Positions 11,795-25,285 of a stretch of 64,000 nucleotides of DNA are shown one piece after another. The notes under the pieces were generated by a model. The model saw nothing but the letters and a program-made list of their open reading frames with translations. It searched no databases and was not told the DNA's origin. The stretch is from Ifrita kowaldi (taxonomy: Eukaryota; Chordata; Aves; Passeriformes; Cinclosomatidae): NCBI GenBank assembly GCA_013398055.1, contig VZRS01014440.1:620001-684000 (forward strand). Reading direction: 5' to 3'. The translations under genes were made by a program, and so were the position numbers. The stretch's first letter is position 1. Each line of letters starts with the position of its first letter.

Positions 11795-14012
11795 GCTTTG
11801 AACCACATTACTTGTTGCTAACAGAGGTTTTTCATTCAATAAAAGCAAGAAAATTTATTCTCTCTGAGTCTTCGCTTGGCTCCAGACCACATATTTTTCT
11901 AGTATCAGACCACGATTTCAGGTCAATATAAACAAAAAGAGTGAGGCTCAAAGTAGCCTCCAATCTTCCTTCTCTCTTTCTTCAGAATCTATTTCTCTAA
12001 TTATTTCTTATGGTTTTAGTGTGACCATTTTGTTTTCATTATCTGCCCTTCGATGTAACTTGTCTCTATCTCCCTCAGACACTTCCTGTGCTGCAAAGAT
12101 ATATAGCTCTTTCTGGATAGTCAATTTACTGCCATTACAGTAAACACATCAATCTTCCAGCATTAAATCCCGCAGCTAAATTGCAGGTCTTGTCAGAGAT
12201 GTTGAAATTTTGTTACTGATGCAACAAAAGGGAGGATCAGGCTTTACTTGATGATTTCTCCCTCTGCCTCTCTTTCGTTAAAAGTTCCTGTGTTTGCCAG
12301 GTAGGTTAAAGTCCATCAAAAACAACAGAAAAGATATGCGGTTCCAGCCTTCCCAAGTAGCATTGCTAGTATGTGGGCATGGAAGGGCATGTATGCCGGT
12401 GTTCTCATTCTTCCTTCTCCTGTAAAGATAAAGAAGCATAAGAAATCATCTTCTTCTCCTTCTGACTGTTAAATCTGTCTGATTCCCCTCTTTAAAAGAA
12501 GTACTTGCATTGAAATTGTTTGTACTAGTCATAAATAGCACAGAAACACAGCTATCACAAAAAAAGGAAATTTTTTGGTGTGTTTCTCAAATGGCATTCA
12601 CTCATTATTTAAATTATGAAAGTGAGTTGGGAAAATTCATTTCTAGTCAAGCCTGTTTTTTAGTTAGAGGGTTTTTTTAAAAAAAATTATTTTAATTTTT
12701 TTATTTATTTGATTTTGTAACACATTTGAAGGTATAGAGTTTGAAGGAATATAACTGAGAAAAAGTGCTTTAGGCTGTATTAACCATTTGAGCTACTCCC
12801 TCTGCCCCAAACCAGGACAAAATGTTAGGTAAGGAGAGGATCAGAAACTGATAATCACAGAAAAATATAGAAGGATCATGTGACCTCAACTAAAAGAGTC
12901 TTTAAAATTAATTTTCGTTATACAGCAATGCTAAAAATATGGGTAGAAACAGGAAACAAAGCCCAAGTTGACTCATATAGGCATCTATACTCACCCTCGG
13001 AGTATGCATAGCTTTTAAACATCAGTTGAGATCAGAATCCTTCCACGATCTTGTACTCAGTTACCCTTCAGGATGGAGAAAAGCAGGGAAAAAGACCATA
13101 TGGAGTACAGAAGTACCTCATGTATTGAACAGATGAAAAAAGACCACACCCATTATTGTTCAAGGTCAGCAATGAACATCATGGGCAAGACCTGACAAAG
13201 TGGAAGATCACAGCTCTTTGTCCCACAATTCCCTTGCTGTATCAAACTAGCCTTCATAAACAAGGCATATGGCAGTAAGCCATGATCTTCTCTTTTTTAC
13301 TTCTTACTGCCTAAAAAAGAGCTTTTCCATTTGTAAGAAGTAACAGAAACAGCAGCACAGCTTCATCAAAGACAGGCTGGCTTCTGAACTGAAGGAGTAA
13401 AAGAGAAAATGTGGCCTTTGAGCCGCGTTTTTGGCTTGAGAGGAGCAAGGCATCTCTCTGAGCAAAGGAGTGCCAAGGAAGTCTACCCAGACTTTACCAA
13501 AACCCTGGATATTGATGGCTACAATGTACCTCTCAAGCTTTTCATTTTAACCCACCCTCACACATGAAGACTGACCTCTAGATTTAGCGACAAACAATAT
13601 TGCCCAATAGCATTAAAGCAATGTGCTGTCAAGTGTCCCAGTCCATTAAACCCACTGTTTCCAGTTCCCCAGGCAACCTAATCCTAGGGTGCGTGGATAT
13701 TTCAGCTCTTTCCATACTGCTAAATAAAACAAGGGCAAGAAACAAGCTCGAGCACTGGCCTGGTGATCATCTGCACTGTTTAATTGCTAGCACGCTTCCA
13801 GGCTGCTTTGGTTTATGCCAGTTCCTTGGGAAGCAGTGCCTAAGCCTTGCTAGAGGGATAGCCCATGCAGGGATCAATTCCAGTAGGCAGTATTAGACAC
13901 CGTGGCACCAGGTTTAATTCCCCCCAGCCTCAACAGTCTTCCAACATTATTCCCACTTTGCATATCCAAAGGTTCCTTATGCTTTACCCTAGAGCAACCA
14001 ATGTACACAAGC

Positions 14013-14070
14013 ATGTATGAAAACATAGATCTTATGTATGAAAACATCATAATTTCATGTATGAAAACAT
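14013..14070 (+). repeat. three spaced copies of a 14-bp motif
   Basis: The motif 'atgtatgaaaacat' occurs exactly at 14013-14026, 14034-14047 and 14057-14070, with spacings of 21 and 23 bases. The spacers ('agatctt', 'cataatttc') differ. The result resembles a decayed short tandem array with a unit of roughly 21-23 bp. Confidence 0.88.
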
Positions 14071-16327
14071 AATTCTGATGAGACTCCAGAAAAAATGCCC
14101 AACGTTTTTTCACATGCTTTGTACAGAAAAAGAAAAGAAAATCAAGAGAACAGTTATGTGTTAGTCCTAGAAGGGTACCTTTCAAGGTTCACAGGCAGCC
14201 AAATATTACGTAGCATAACTGTGGCTAGGCTGGGCTCCGCACTCTCAGGGTCAGAAAATTACTCCTTTCTCATTTAGCAGTAGTGACATAGGGATTGTGT
14301 CTCTCAGTGGTTCTACAGAGCACTGTGGCAACAAAAAGGCTAAACCGCAGCTAAATTTTGACATAAGGAAAAACAGGGGAAAGGGTTGCTCTTTTCCATT
14401 ATGCCACAGGAGCAGCACCATGATCTTATCTACAAAACACTGAGGAGCTCAAGGGAAGGAAAAATGCGGTGCTGTCTGTCATAACTCCACAGGCACCTGC
14501 AGGGCTTGTACGCAGGTCAGTGCACTGACAGCTCACTAACTTCTGTTTGAACAGATGGAGTAAGCAACAAAGATGAACATGTTCCTCTAGCAATTCTCCG
14601 AGCACTATGACCTCTCATTCTAGGCTGAAACAGAGATGGCCTTAGCTTAAACTGAGGTGCAGCTTAATGGAAAAGAAAAATGAATGCTCACGACCGTTAT
14701 ATGGAAAATATAAATCCCCTGATCTGCCCCTACTCCCCATATCTCAAAGCCAGTGCATCCCCAGACTTCTTCTCTGTACAGACCTATATTTCACTTACCC
14801 CAAAACCCCCAAACCTCTGCTGTCACAGACACACAAATTTGAACTAATTTTTTTTAAAATTTGCCTTGTATATGGAGTGGTGCCAACATTTATTCAAGTA
14901 AATTCCAGCAAGAGTTAATTTTCCCTAGGACTCTGACTTGGCTGAAACTCAGGGTATGTGTGCAGAAATCATAGCTCTCAGCATCCAGGCTGTATTATCA
15001 TAACACAGATCTAACTAAACCCATGCAGCCTTCTTGTGTGTTCTCTACCATACGGCGCTGAGTCCTCACACGGCTATTATTATCAATGGTCTTGTTACTC
15101 TGACTTTTAGATGCATCTCAGTATGAATGAGCTTAAAGGTCGCAATCAGAATTGGGGACCAGTGCGCTGGAACCTACATAAAACTCCACACAGAGATAAA
15201 TCCCTTAGCTCCTGTCCAAAAAACTTATTATTATAATTAAGATTTATATTATAAAAGCAGTTAGAGGTGCCAAAAGAAATTCAGACCCATTATGTCATAG
15301 TACATCTACTGCATAAATACATAGTAAAAAGCAGTTCTTGCCTTGAAGAACCTGCAGTTGCGACCCTCAAGCAACTGCTAAACCTGCAACTGCAAGGTCA
15401 GCAACAAAGTTAGGGACACACCCAGTTTGGGCAGGAGATTAGTGCCTTTGCTGTCAGCTGCGTTACTTACTCTTGCCTCCACACTGGGCTGAATCATGCC
15501 TGATCAAAAAAAATGCATTCTGTTTGACAGATAGCAAAATGACAGGAATAAGAAAGGACTGAGGATATCTGTTCCTATCAGATGCTCTATGAAGGATGGC
15601 CAAGGACGCAATGCAATGGTTCCATCATTGACTCTTTCGGCTCTTTTCATTGGAGAATTTCCACCCTTTGTGATCTGTAAAAATGTTTTAGTACCTATTT
15701 CTTTCATAGTAATCATTACCCTCTTGTCCCCATAAAATCACCCCTTACCTGAGGAATTTCCACACTTTTTGTTGTTATGGGATCATGCTGAAGTGGCAGG
15801 AAGGTGGGAATTTTATTTGTTAAGAATCATGGGAACCGTTGTAATATCATTAAGGCTTTTGGGATACCATCTAGAGATGCCCATTGCATGAGATTTCAGT
15901 TTATTTTGTCTCTTTCTTGTCCCTCCTCAAGTCAATAGTTTCTAACAAATAGCAAGCCATCGGAATCTAGAAATCTGGGCCTTCAAAAAACATGAGTCTG
16001 TAAGTAGAGCAAAACTGGTTTTCTGACTTCATGTCTCCTGGTTAGGACAAAAGTTAATGATCCTGTTTCACGCAGAGATGATAACAGAGAATTGCTCTTA
16101 AAGCTCATTTCCTTAGAGGACCTGTGAAGGTACTCAGCCACAAAGGGAATGAAAGGAAAGGTAAATGGACTGCGTCGGGAGGGTTGGGAATTTCCTACTG
16201 GGTAACTGGACTTCAGTAGTCTTTTTAAAATTACTATTTTGGAGGACTTTTGCTTAATCTCACATACTTATGGTATGTAAGTGTCCAGGGCAGCACTGTA
16301 CATAGTGCTTTCCTTCACTATGCTTAC

Positions 16328-16517
16328 CTGATTTTACAGTTGCAGCAGTTACCTGTATTGGTCCCAATACATCTGTGATGTTCCCATGCCTAAAAAACTT
16401 GAAGCTGTGCACACCCTTCAATGAGCACTCTACAGCCCAGGCATACAGCAGGAATGTAAACACAAGGCACAGCAGCAAGATAACCTGCTCCCTGCACCAG
16501 CATCCTTGAAGTATCAA
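16328..16517 (-). other. possible exon, unrecognised (low confidence)
   Basis: The minus-strand frame covering 16517 down to 16260 includes a hydrophobic stretch 'VILLLCLVFTFLLYAWAV' that could be a signal anchor or membrane segment, followed by 'ECSLKGVHSFKFFRHGNI'. It has no in-frame ATG. The minus strand carries a consensus-like splice donor (CAG/GTAAGC) after 16328 and another (CAG/GTAACT) after 16353. The acceptor side is weak. I do not recognise the protein. Donor-like sequences and 80-codon frames are common by chance, so this is only a candidate for an internal exon. Confidence 0.12.
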
Positions 16518-19500
16518 GTCAAGCTGAAGTCCAGTATTTAGACTCTATAAAAAAGGGCCTCACTCCTGATTACAATATCTGCTTTATTGCCTTTCTCTCT
16601 GGTGTAGAACAAGCAACTCTGGGTCATGCACCCTCATTCCCTTTCCTGTGGGATGAGGGTCAGAGAAATCAGCATATTTTCAAGGAGCTGACTCAAAGGA
16701 GCTGATGGCAAAAGCATAAGAGAGACTCCTGTACTCACCCTCACCAAGGCACTGGAAGGATAGAAATTATTTCATTCTAAAATTCATACCATGACTGTAG
16801 GGTTTAGCCTGTCCCCAGCACTCTGCTGAAAATGTTTCTCTCTACAGTCATGTGCATGAACAGAGATCCCAGCCCTGCTCTTCAGACTCACTGATGAGGG
16901 TTTTTTCCCTGAAGGTTACAGGGTTATCTTTGACCAATGCTTTATGTACAACTTGGTATATTTTTTCATTCAACTTATGCAATTTTGTACAGAATCCTTG
17001 AGTATTCTGTGAGTGATAGGAAGGCACATCCTTTTACATGGTGAAAAGGGTGCTTGCACAGAAAGTGAAGGTTCCTGAGCTTGACCAATGATAGGGTAGA
17101 AATGCAAACTGGAAGATCAGAGATTTAAGGAAAGGCTCACCCAATGTATTTTTAACAGCTGAGGCTGGCTATATTGTTCATTTTCACCTAGACAATTCAG
17201 GAATGGTGATCTTAATTCAGATGGTATTTGGCAATAATTCACAGAAATACAACAGAAGATACCTGAATGTAGAGAAGGAAACTTAAGTACCCTGCCCTTT
17301 CAACACAGTTCTAATTTCTCACCATGACAATATATTTCCATCTCCTATATCAGCTGACAGCAGAGTAGAAAATTCAGATTTCATCTTTAGATATCTCCAT
17401 CATTTCTTCCACCTAGCCTTAAGTCCCTCCATGCAAACCACTCAGACATTTGGTGCTAGTACAGTTAAAAGGTTTAGTCATGGTCTGGGTTAAGGACTGT
17501 TGTCTACAATTCCAGCTGACCTGCCCAACTTAATTCATGACAGTGGGTCATACTCGCTGAGGCGCTTCAGAACATTGTGGATTTTTAAAAACAAACCAAG
17601 TAATCTAAGCACTGTGCTGAGAACAGAATTTCCTCCCTAATCATAAGAGATAAAGCAAACTGTATTTGACGGAGTGTGTCACAGTATTTACTATGCTACT
17701 AAGGTCCTGAGTTTCCTGGTTGTATGGAAAGTAGTTGTAATGGAACAAAATACAACGAAATAGGACCTTTGGTCTCTGTTCCAGAAATCTGAGATTTACC
17801 AATACATTTTTAAAAGGTATAATCAAAAGTGTATTAATTTCAAAGAAACATTTAATTACAATTTAATATTACAATTTTTGTCTGCTGCCAGCACCTCAAT
17901 TATATTCAGTCTCTTATGTGCCTGCAGCCACAGGCATGTCAATACTACACACTGAAGGAAAAACCAAATTCATGTCTTATTAAGTTTGCAACTGTAGCCG
18001 CACCCATTTCACACCTGAATTTCTCATCCTCCAGGCAGATTTCACTTACGCACTTTCAAGTAAGATTCACTATGTAAGAGCCTGTTTCATCATTTAGGCT
18101 CTTAAGCATGGTCTTTCCTTCAAAAAATTTGTATTTGGGTGGTCAATGGAGGATCATCAGAACATAAAACATTCTATCTTTCTTTCAGAGTTAGAATCAT
18201 AAGAATATGGTGAATGATATAAAGCTCAGGTTGCATAGTCTGTTTTTTCCTATAATGAGAATCCAGGAGTTATTCAACAGCTTCTTATATTTTCTTGTCA
18301 TGTACACGTGAAAGTGAAAGGAACTGATTTGTCTTTTTAATTACTTAACTTTTTGCCATATTCTATAGTTGGACAAGTTCACACAACTGACCTTCCTTAT
18401 CTCTCGATGCAGACAGGTGAGAACTGACTCACCTTATATTACAATTTACTTATACAATAAGACTGTTTAATTCATAGAAGAAAAACAATGGTAGGAAAAA
18501 AGACAGAAAGAAACTACTTGGGTAAGAATAGATGTGGTTGACAATTACATATTTTTTTCTGGACTTTACAGGACTTTCTACCTCTCCTTCAGTTATTCAC
18601 TATAACAGACCTTTAACAAGGGACACTGCAGAAGTTTCCTGCTTTCTAGAACATCCTGGCCAGGTGGCTGAAACATTGGTCTTACTGATGGAACCTGTAC
18701 ATTTACATCCCCTCAGGCAGAAGGTGGTTGCAAATTTGAGTATCCCACAACCCACCTGAATTTTCTAATCACCTGGCTACTGGATGGGGATGCAAGGAGC
18801 ATAACTGCCCCTTCTTCTGCTTGTGCAGGGCCTGACTAGAGAGAGGTCTTCAGAAAAAACCACATGACCTGGCCATGAAGGTGGATGAATCAAAGTACAC
18901 GCAATCTGTGTGTCTTAAGAAAGCTCAGGTGCCTACTGTCTCAGGATTGCCAAAAAGACCATTATCACAGAAGCTCTTTTATGTGTAGAGGTGTTACTGA
19001 GAAAACTTTAAATGCTTTGTACTTTGGGCATCTTTAGTGCCAGATGGCATTTTAGCAGAAGTTTTGGAAATGAAATCACTAAGCTTAAGAACTTGCACAC
19101 ACAGCAAGTCACTTCCATGTGAGCACAATCCATTGGCTAATTAATAGGAGATGTGGACCTGCTGGAAGGCAGGCTGTTTGTTCCCCCATTATGAGGAACA
19201 CAGGTCATCCTCAGGAAAGGAGAATAGTCATGCAAAGTAGTCAGGAATCTTGGACAAAGAGATTGAACAGGACTATAAATCGTGGGACCCCACATATCAC
19301 AGGAAAGCCACCGTGCCGCTCTTTCCCATTGAACTAATAATTTCTGTAACTCTTTCAAAGGGCTGTATGCTGAGGCAACGTAAATCTCTTAGATGTTTTT
19401 CAAATATACTGATGTTTAGAAGAGTCATCACTTTTCTAGGATGATGTAATATTTTTGTGATATATATGCCCATGAGGACCAGTTTCTTATAAAAAATACA

Positions 19501-20677
19501 ATGCATTTCTGCAAATCTGTGAAATCCTCAAGAAAGAGGACAGAATGAGAGATCAAAATCTGGAGAAATCTGGGTCTGCAGAATTTTTTCTCTAGACGCT
19601 TTATATGGCTTTAATCAAATACCTCTAGCTTTTGAATCAAATTTGCTACTGACATGATGATTGGAACTGACTACTTCATGCCATTGGAGATTTTGGTCTT
19701 ATGTTACCTTCATTGCATAATGAAAATGATATTCAGTTGTCACTGTGGGAGCTAGCATGAAAGTTCTAAGAGTTAGTTCTTGCTTGCAAAGTGCTGCCTA
19801 AATGCTAAGTGATAATGGAAGTTACCACAGTCTGACTAGTCCCTTTATTCTTTACATCACTATCTTATTTTTAGTTACTCATTAGTGTTCTCATGCTTCC
19901 TTTTCCTTTTCCTGAGACGTCATTATAAAGGAACCATTTAAAGCCAACACATTGCTCACAGATCCTGAGCAAGCTTAGCAAATGCAAGAATAGTTCAGAT
20001 CTCTGTTTTTCTCATTTGCCTTTATCTGCATTCAATATATGCTGGTCTCTTCTTTTTGTCTGTGCGGCATGTCCAAGTATTTTAAAACATAAACCAGAAG
20101 GACATTGCCTGAGCTGGTAGGAGGGGATGGAGGAAATCTTATACTGGAGGAACAATTACAGGAAGCTGACACAGTCATTAAGAAGTTTAGAAGAATCAAC
20201 AGAGATGAAAGTGGTTTTGGTATGGTGCCAAGTTAGAGAAGGAAATGACTTGTACTTGGGGATGGATTTCAAAAAATAAACATTAAAAAGAAATCTCAGA
20301 AATGGTGGTGGTAGCAAGATTGTTTTCATTTAGCTGAAAACAATCTTTCAACTTTGAGACAGTCTGTTGTCTATTCACCTGATTTAAAGGAGGCAAGGAA
20401 AGGTCAGAAGTCACGTCTTTCCAGGGAGGGATTCCCTCAAAACTGGGGATACTCACAGGACAAGATCTGTCAAAGCCTTGTGCCTATCTTCATATGTCCT
20501 GATTATGAAAATGAATGTAACTGAACTGCATCGTACTCTGACTCTAGCCAAACGGCACATTAGGAACTTTCCATGTCTGGCAAAATTTCATGGTGCCAGA
20601 GGATCTTACCCATAATCTGCACTGGTCTGAGAAATGGAGAGGCACATATGGCTTTGTTCCTCACCTTCAAAGGTTTT
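16518..20677. other. unique AT-rich DNA without recognised gene
   Basis: I see no recognisable gene, RNA or mobile element. Open frames are below about 75 codons and lie on both strands without domain signatures. Confidence 0.55.
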
Positions 20678-21280
20678 CTAAGATGTGGTTCTTCCTAGTC
20701 TCCCAAATTTTGTTCGGTAAAAAGACCTTGAATTTGCATAATCTCGGTAAAGACCTTCATTGTAAAAGTTATAATCTTCCTGCTCAAGGGGCATATTTAG
20801 ATCCCCTGGCTGATAGCAATACTGGTCAGAAACTTCATGTTCCATCGTCAAAGAAGAATTTATTATATTCTGCCACCTTGGGACTTGCGCATGAGACAAG
20901 CCTGCATTTGCTCTATCTCTACAGAGAGACTGAGTATATGCGGAACAGGGTGGACAAGTACACAAATAGACATCAGAAAGCACAAGGCAGTGGTACTCGG
21001 GCAAGTAGACTGGAACTCCCCTTATGAGGACTGGAAAATCTTTTTCACAGGAAAAAGAAATATGTAGCAAAAGGTGTTGAGATTGAGGACTGCATCTAGG
21101 CCTGTAAGGCAGCAGGAGAAATGAAAGGTAGTGATGGGGTGTCTGGTTGGTCAGAAGAGGAGGTAGGAGTAGAAGTACCTGGTTGTTCATTAACATAAGA
21201 TCAGAAAACAGTGTATGAAAAACTGGTGAGTTAGTACACGGAGAGGCTGGGATTCCATCAAGAGCTGGGATGTGGGACAA
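20678..21280 (-). other. 200-codon open frame of unknown status
   Basis: This is the longest open frame outside retroelements. It has no ATG at its first codon (TTG at 21280). The first in-frame ATG is at 21196, giving about 172 residues. The translation has a serine/leucine-rich N-terminal half with several cysteines ('YLCTCPPCSAYTQSLC') and a tyrosine- and acid-rich C-terminal half ('LEQEDYNFYNEGLYRDYANS'). I recognise no domain, signal peptide or repeat. A 145-codon frame (20590-21027) overlaps it on the plus strand, so at least one of the two is a shadow. A frame this long somewhere in 64 kb is only mildly unlikely by chance. It may be noise, a lineage-specific ORF or a decayed retrocopy. 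Confidence 0.15.
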
Positions 21281-23436
21281 CCATTGGGATGAACTGATCT
21301 AAAAAGCTGAAATGAGGATAAAGAAAGTAAAAAAGTGGAACAGATTCTGGGCAATGACATGAAGCAAGCTCAACAAGATTGCTGTGACAGAAGTGAAATT
21401 GCTGAAGAGACTGAGCCAAAACATGGTGTAAGAAAAAGGGTGAAGAAAGGGATGAATTGAGGAGGGAAAGAGAAGTAAAGTGTGAAAATGGGCAAAAGAC
21501 TCAGTCCTAGTTAAAAATCATTCTGTTCCATAATCTTCAGTGGAGCCTTACTGCTGTCAGCCCTGCTGTCAGAAAATATCTGAGATCCACAAGTAAAATG
21601 TCAGCCTCATACCATCATTAGTGATGTCTGCTTTGGAGGACTCATGTATTAATTCATAGGAATTAAGGCTTAAGATACCATTGATTCACAAATGCTCAAA
21701 AAGGAATCCACTTTTGGCTCGATGACAGGAGAAGTCAGAAAATGTCTAATCGCAATAAAAACAGAAGTCAGTTCAGGGTTTCTATTATAAATTCACGAAT
21801 TTTTAAGTTCCAGTCACAAGTACTTGTATTCTTTCTTTTAAGATAGAAATCTTTCCCATTCTATTGTTTGTCATGGCTAGAATATTTAAATTCTAAAAAC
21901 AAATCACTGTTTGATTAGTTTGATTTGTTTGGTAGTATTTAAAGGCTAAACAGATTGAGCCATTTAGGTTTCTCACAATTTTCAGATGGCAAGTGATTTT
22001 TGTTGCTATCATTTACACAAAGCCTTTTCCTCTCTGGTGATAGCAGTTGGAATTGCCTGTCATGCTTTATTGAACTAACCCAGTTATTTGGTTACTTAAG
22101 AAGCTGACATCCTAGATAAATTCACACCATTCTTAAGTAATTATTTAAAACATTTAGGAGATCGTTCAGATAACACGAGTGGCCTTCACTGGTAGATCTC
22201 TTATAATTTGCCAATGTAAATTGAAACCAAGGGGTCATAAAGAAATACCAGACCTGCATGTGAGTTTCTCAGTTCATGACTCTATTCTTCTGTGGATGTC
22301 AATGAGCATGACATGGATCCTTCCATTTGATCCTAAAATAAGCATTAGGCTTTTAGTGTATGACCATTCCTAGGAGTCACACAGCTTCAGTAATACCTCC
22401 TAGCATGTTTACATACCCAAATGTTTAGTAGCATTTTAGTTCATTTTGTCTGAAAGAAGCAAGAAAAATTCTTAGGAGAGTTTTATCAGGAGTTAGTTCT
22501 GTTTTAAATTTAATAATATATGTGTGTGTCATTTTATTACAGTGCTCTTTATGGTTACATAATTATGCTCTCTCTCTAAGAGATAGAGAGCTGTGTTTTG
22601 GCCGTTGGAACTGCAAAGCAGAGATTTGTGTATTTCCCTGTAAAGCAGTGCTGTTTGAAAAGAGAAAGCATTTTCTGAACGCCAACATATTGCTTGTAAT
22701 TAATGGGGCCTGTCATGCATCATAGTGGATATAATTTAGTAAATACAGTGGGGTTATCAGTGACTATCATGTGAATAATAAGGATAGGTCATTTTAATAT
22801 CCTTCTCTGTGAAACCAGCATGCATAATGTCAAGCAGTACGTCATTCACCCAAAAGATTCATTCAAGCACAGGCCAGTAGGGCAACAAAGACTGGTACTA
22901 TTCAGGAAGCAGAAGAGAAAGCCTCAGGCATACCCCAATCATGACACAGTTCAGGAGGCCATGCCTGGGTCAGAGAGCTCTGTGGAGAGAGCTCTGCCCC
23001 CTTTGCTCATAAGGAAGTGGCAGGAGTATAAGATATTTGTGAACTCAGGAAAGGCCTGTTGCAAGAAATGTTATTTGGAGTTGGTTAAAGGAAGAAGCAG
23101 CTGGTGGGGATTGGGTGGGGGCTTGCAGCTGGGTGTTGTTAATTTCAGGAGACAGTTGTATCTCCTCACACAGCCATAGTCTTTCTTTCTGAGCAGAGTA
23201 AAATGTGGAGTAAACACTGGAGAAAGTTGCAAAAGGTCATGTGTCTGCAGGGAAAGCACTGCACCACCCCTTGGTCACCCACACCTGCACCACACTGGCT
23301 CCCACAGTATACAGTGTGCTGCCCCACAAGAAACAGAAGGTGCTAATTGTCTGAGCATGATATCTGAGATGGCAACAGAATCTATGGTGGGTTGTCCAAT
23401 ACCCACAGTTGTCCAATAGCCTACCCAAAGAACAGC

Positions 23437-23467
23437 AATAAAACTTCAGGTTTGTTTGTCTCTGTGG
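23437..23467 (+). promoter_or_regulatory. candidate poly(A) signal with GT-rich downstream element
   Basis: AATAAA at 23437-23442 is followed after a few bases by the GT-rich stretch 'ggtttgtttgtctctgtgg' (23449-23467), the arrangement expected of a vertebrate cleavage/polyadenylation site. Upstream, about 500 bp are richer in GC than the surroundings. This could be the R-U5 part of an unrecognised LTR, the end of an unannotated transcript, or chance, because AATAAA is common in AT-rich DNA. Confidence 0.2.
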
Positions 23468-25253
23468 CTTTCTGAAGGAATGTGTCCCACTAGTCAGGAT
23501 TGATCTACATCTTCTTATGTCTGTTCTCTCAAGGAATGCCTTGAACTGTAGAAAACCCTCCTTCTTTCAGTCACCTGCTTGCTAATGATCATACTTTCCC
23601 TCAGGGGAGAGTCGGTTCAAACATATCTTGCAGTTATTTAAACATTTTTTACCTTAGGAGACAGTCGAAACACAGTCCAAACAGTGTCATGGAGAGCATA
23701 CCTTCTTTGGATGGTATTTTATTGTGGATGAAACAATGAAGTTTTTATCAAATATAAGAATAAACACAAACTCCTATGGGTTTGGATACTAACAGCAAAA
23801 AGCAAAAGCTAATTTCTAAACCCTGTTCTGGGTAATATTTTGTGTAAAACTCTGAAATCATATCTGAATTCTGTGTGTCTGTATTCATTATTGACAAATG
23901 TTATTTAACCACTAAGTCTTAATGATGTGAGGCACTTAAATCCCATAGGTGAACAAAGCATCTTATGTCTGTGGGTAATTTAGGTGTCTTTTGCTTTGCA
24001 ATGTGAGTGATGTGCTGTGCAAAGGAAGAAGGTTCCCGACTATGACGGGGTAAATATATTGGTTAATATATTATTAAAGCATTGAACCAGTCCATGGGAT
24101 GGTATCTGAGGTTCCTCTGTGAGTCTAAGCACTCTGGACAAGCAGTGGTAGAAATATGAGAGCCTGCAGAATGCAACTGCTCCTGTGGTTCAGTCAGCAG
24201 CCAGGCTGGGGTTTCTGGATGAGTATCCTGCACCTAAAAGTGCAGGAAGATATCGTAATGCCCATGTCCTTTTACAGAGACAGCTAATTTTAGCTAATTA
24301 GATAGCTATATCTAATTTTATACTGCAGGATTAACACACAGTGATATTTTGCAATGATCGTCTACCTAATCCTTTATTCTCCTTGGAAATTAGGACTTCC
24401 TCATTTCCAAAGTCCTGTGTAGCTGGAAGGGTATCTAGACTTTTGGAGTCAGTGGTTACATATTCTTAAAAAGGAAATTGATTCTGCAGACATTGAGATT
24501 GTGCTCAAGGGACAACACATAAAACAGCTTTAAATATTACAAATACTCCAATTCATAAATTTGCAGTAAAACTGATGAGAAGAATGAACCCAAACTGTCT
24601 CAAATGCACCTGTATTTTTTTCACTGAAAGAATTCAGTGATTTTTACTTTAGTTCTCAGTAGTTTATTGAGAAAAGTTCAGTAAATTACTAATTTTACCT
24701 AGAAGAGAAGTAGAATTTGGTCATCAACATATCTAAAACCCCAATGATTGCCCAAAAAATTAACCATCAAAATAAAAGAAGGCTTAAAGCTTTTACCATA
24801 ACTATTTTAAGCCTTTCTTCCGTTCAGAAATTTTAAGTAGGAACTTGCTTGTTATTGATTCCATTAACCAAGGATTCTGCAAATAAATATTTTATTATTT
24901 CAGTAAGCTATAAGATAGTTTGTTCCTGCCAATGTCAGGCACAAGAGAACTGTTAATGTGATCACAGAAGAATCTGCACCAGAAATGAGGAAAAAAGACT
25001 TCCAGTTCACATAAGTCTACTACAGTGAGCTTTGAAGTGGCAGCTAACACAGCTCAGTTCTTCGGATATACAAAATAGTCATAAGAATATTGTGCATGGT
25101 GGATAGCTGGAACTCCAGTTTTTTTTACGTTTGTGTAAATATAAATCAGAATTATAAGCCAAGGAATTTTCAATAAAGGATGATCAATGCTATGCTTCAA
25201 CAATGTTCATGTAAATACTGAAGATAGAATTATTTTTACATTACCACTGATGA

Positions 25254-25285
25254 AGTAATTGCTTTTCATAGTAACTGCTTTTCAT
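25254..25285 (+). repeat. 16-bp tandem duplication, one mismatch
   Basis: 'agtaattgcttttcat' (25254-25269) is followed directly by 'agtaactgcttttcat' (25270-25285). The single T/C difference indicates a small duplication with slight later divergence. Confidence 0.88.

Larger units (their letters stand above)
5858..16327. other. unique AT-rich DNA without recognised gene
   Basis: About 10.5 kb in which I recognise no protein family, RNA gene or interspersed repeat on either strand. Open frames are short (about 60-116 codons), overlap on both strands and lack recognisable domains. Short tandem repeats at 9230, 11772 and 14013 are listed separately. A slightly more GC-rich stretch around 13400-13900 holds a 98-codon frame (13600-13896, plus) that I do not recognise. 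The region is best described as intergenic or intronic. Confidence 0.55.
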
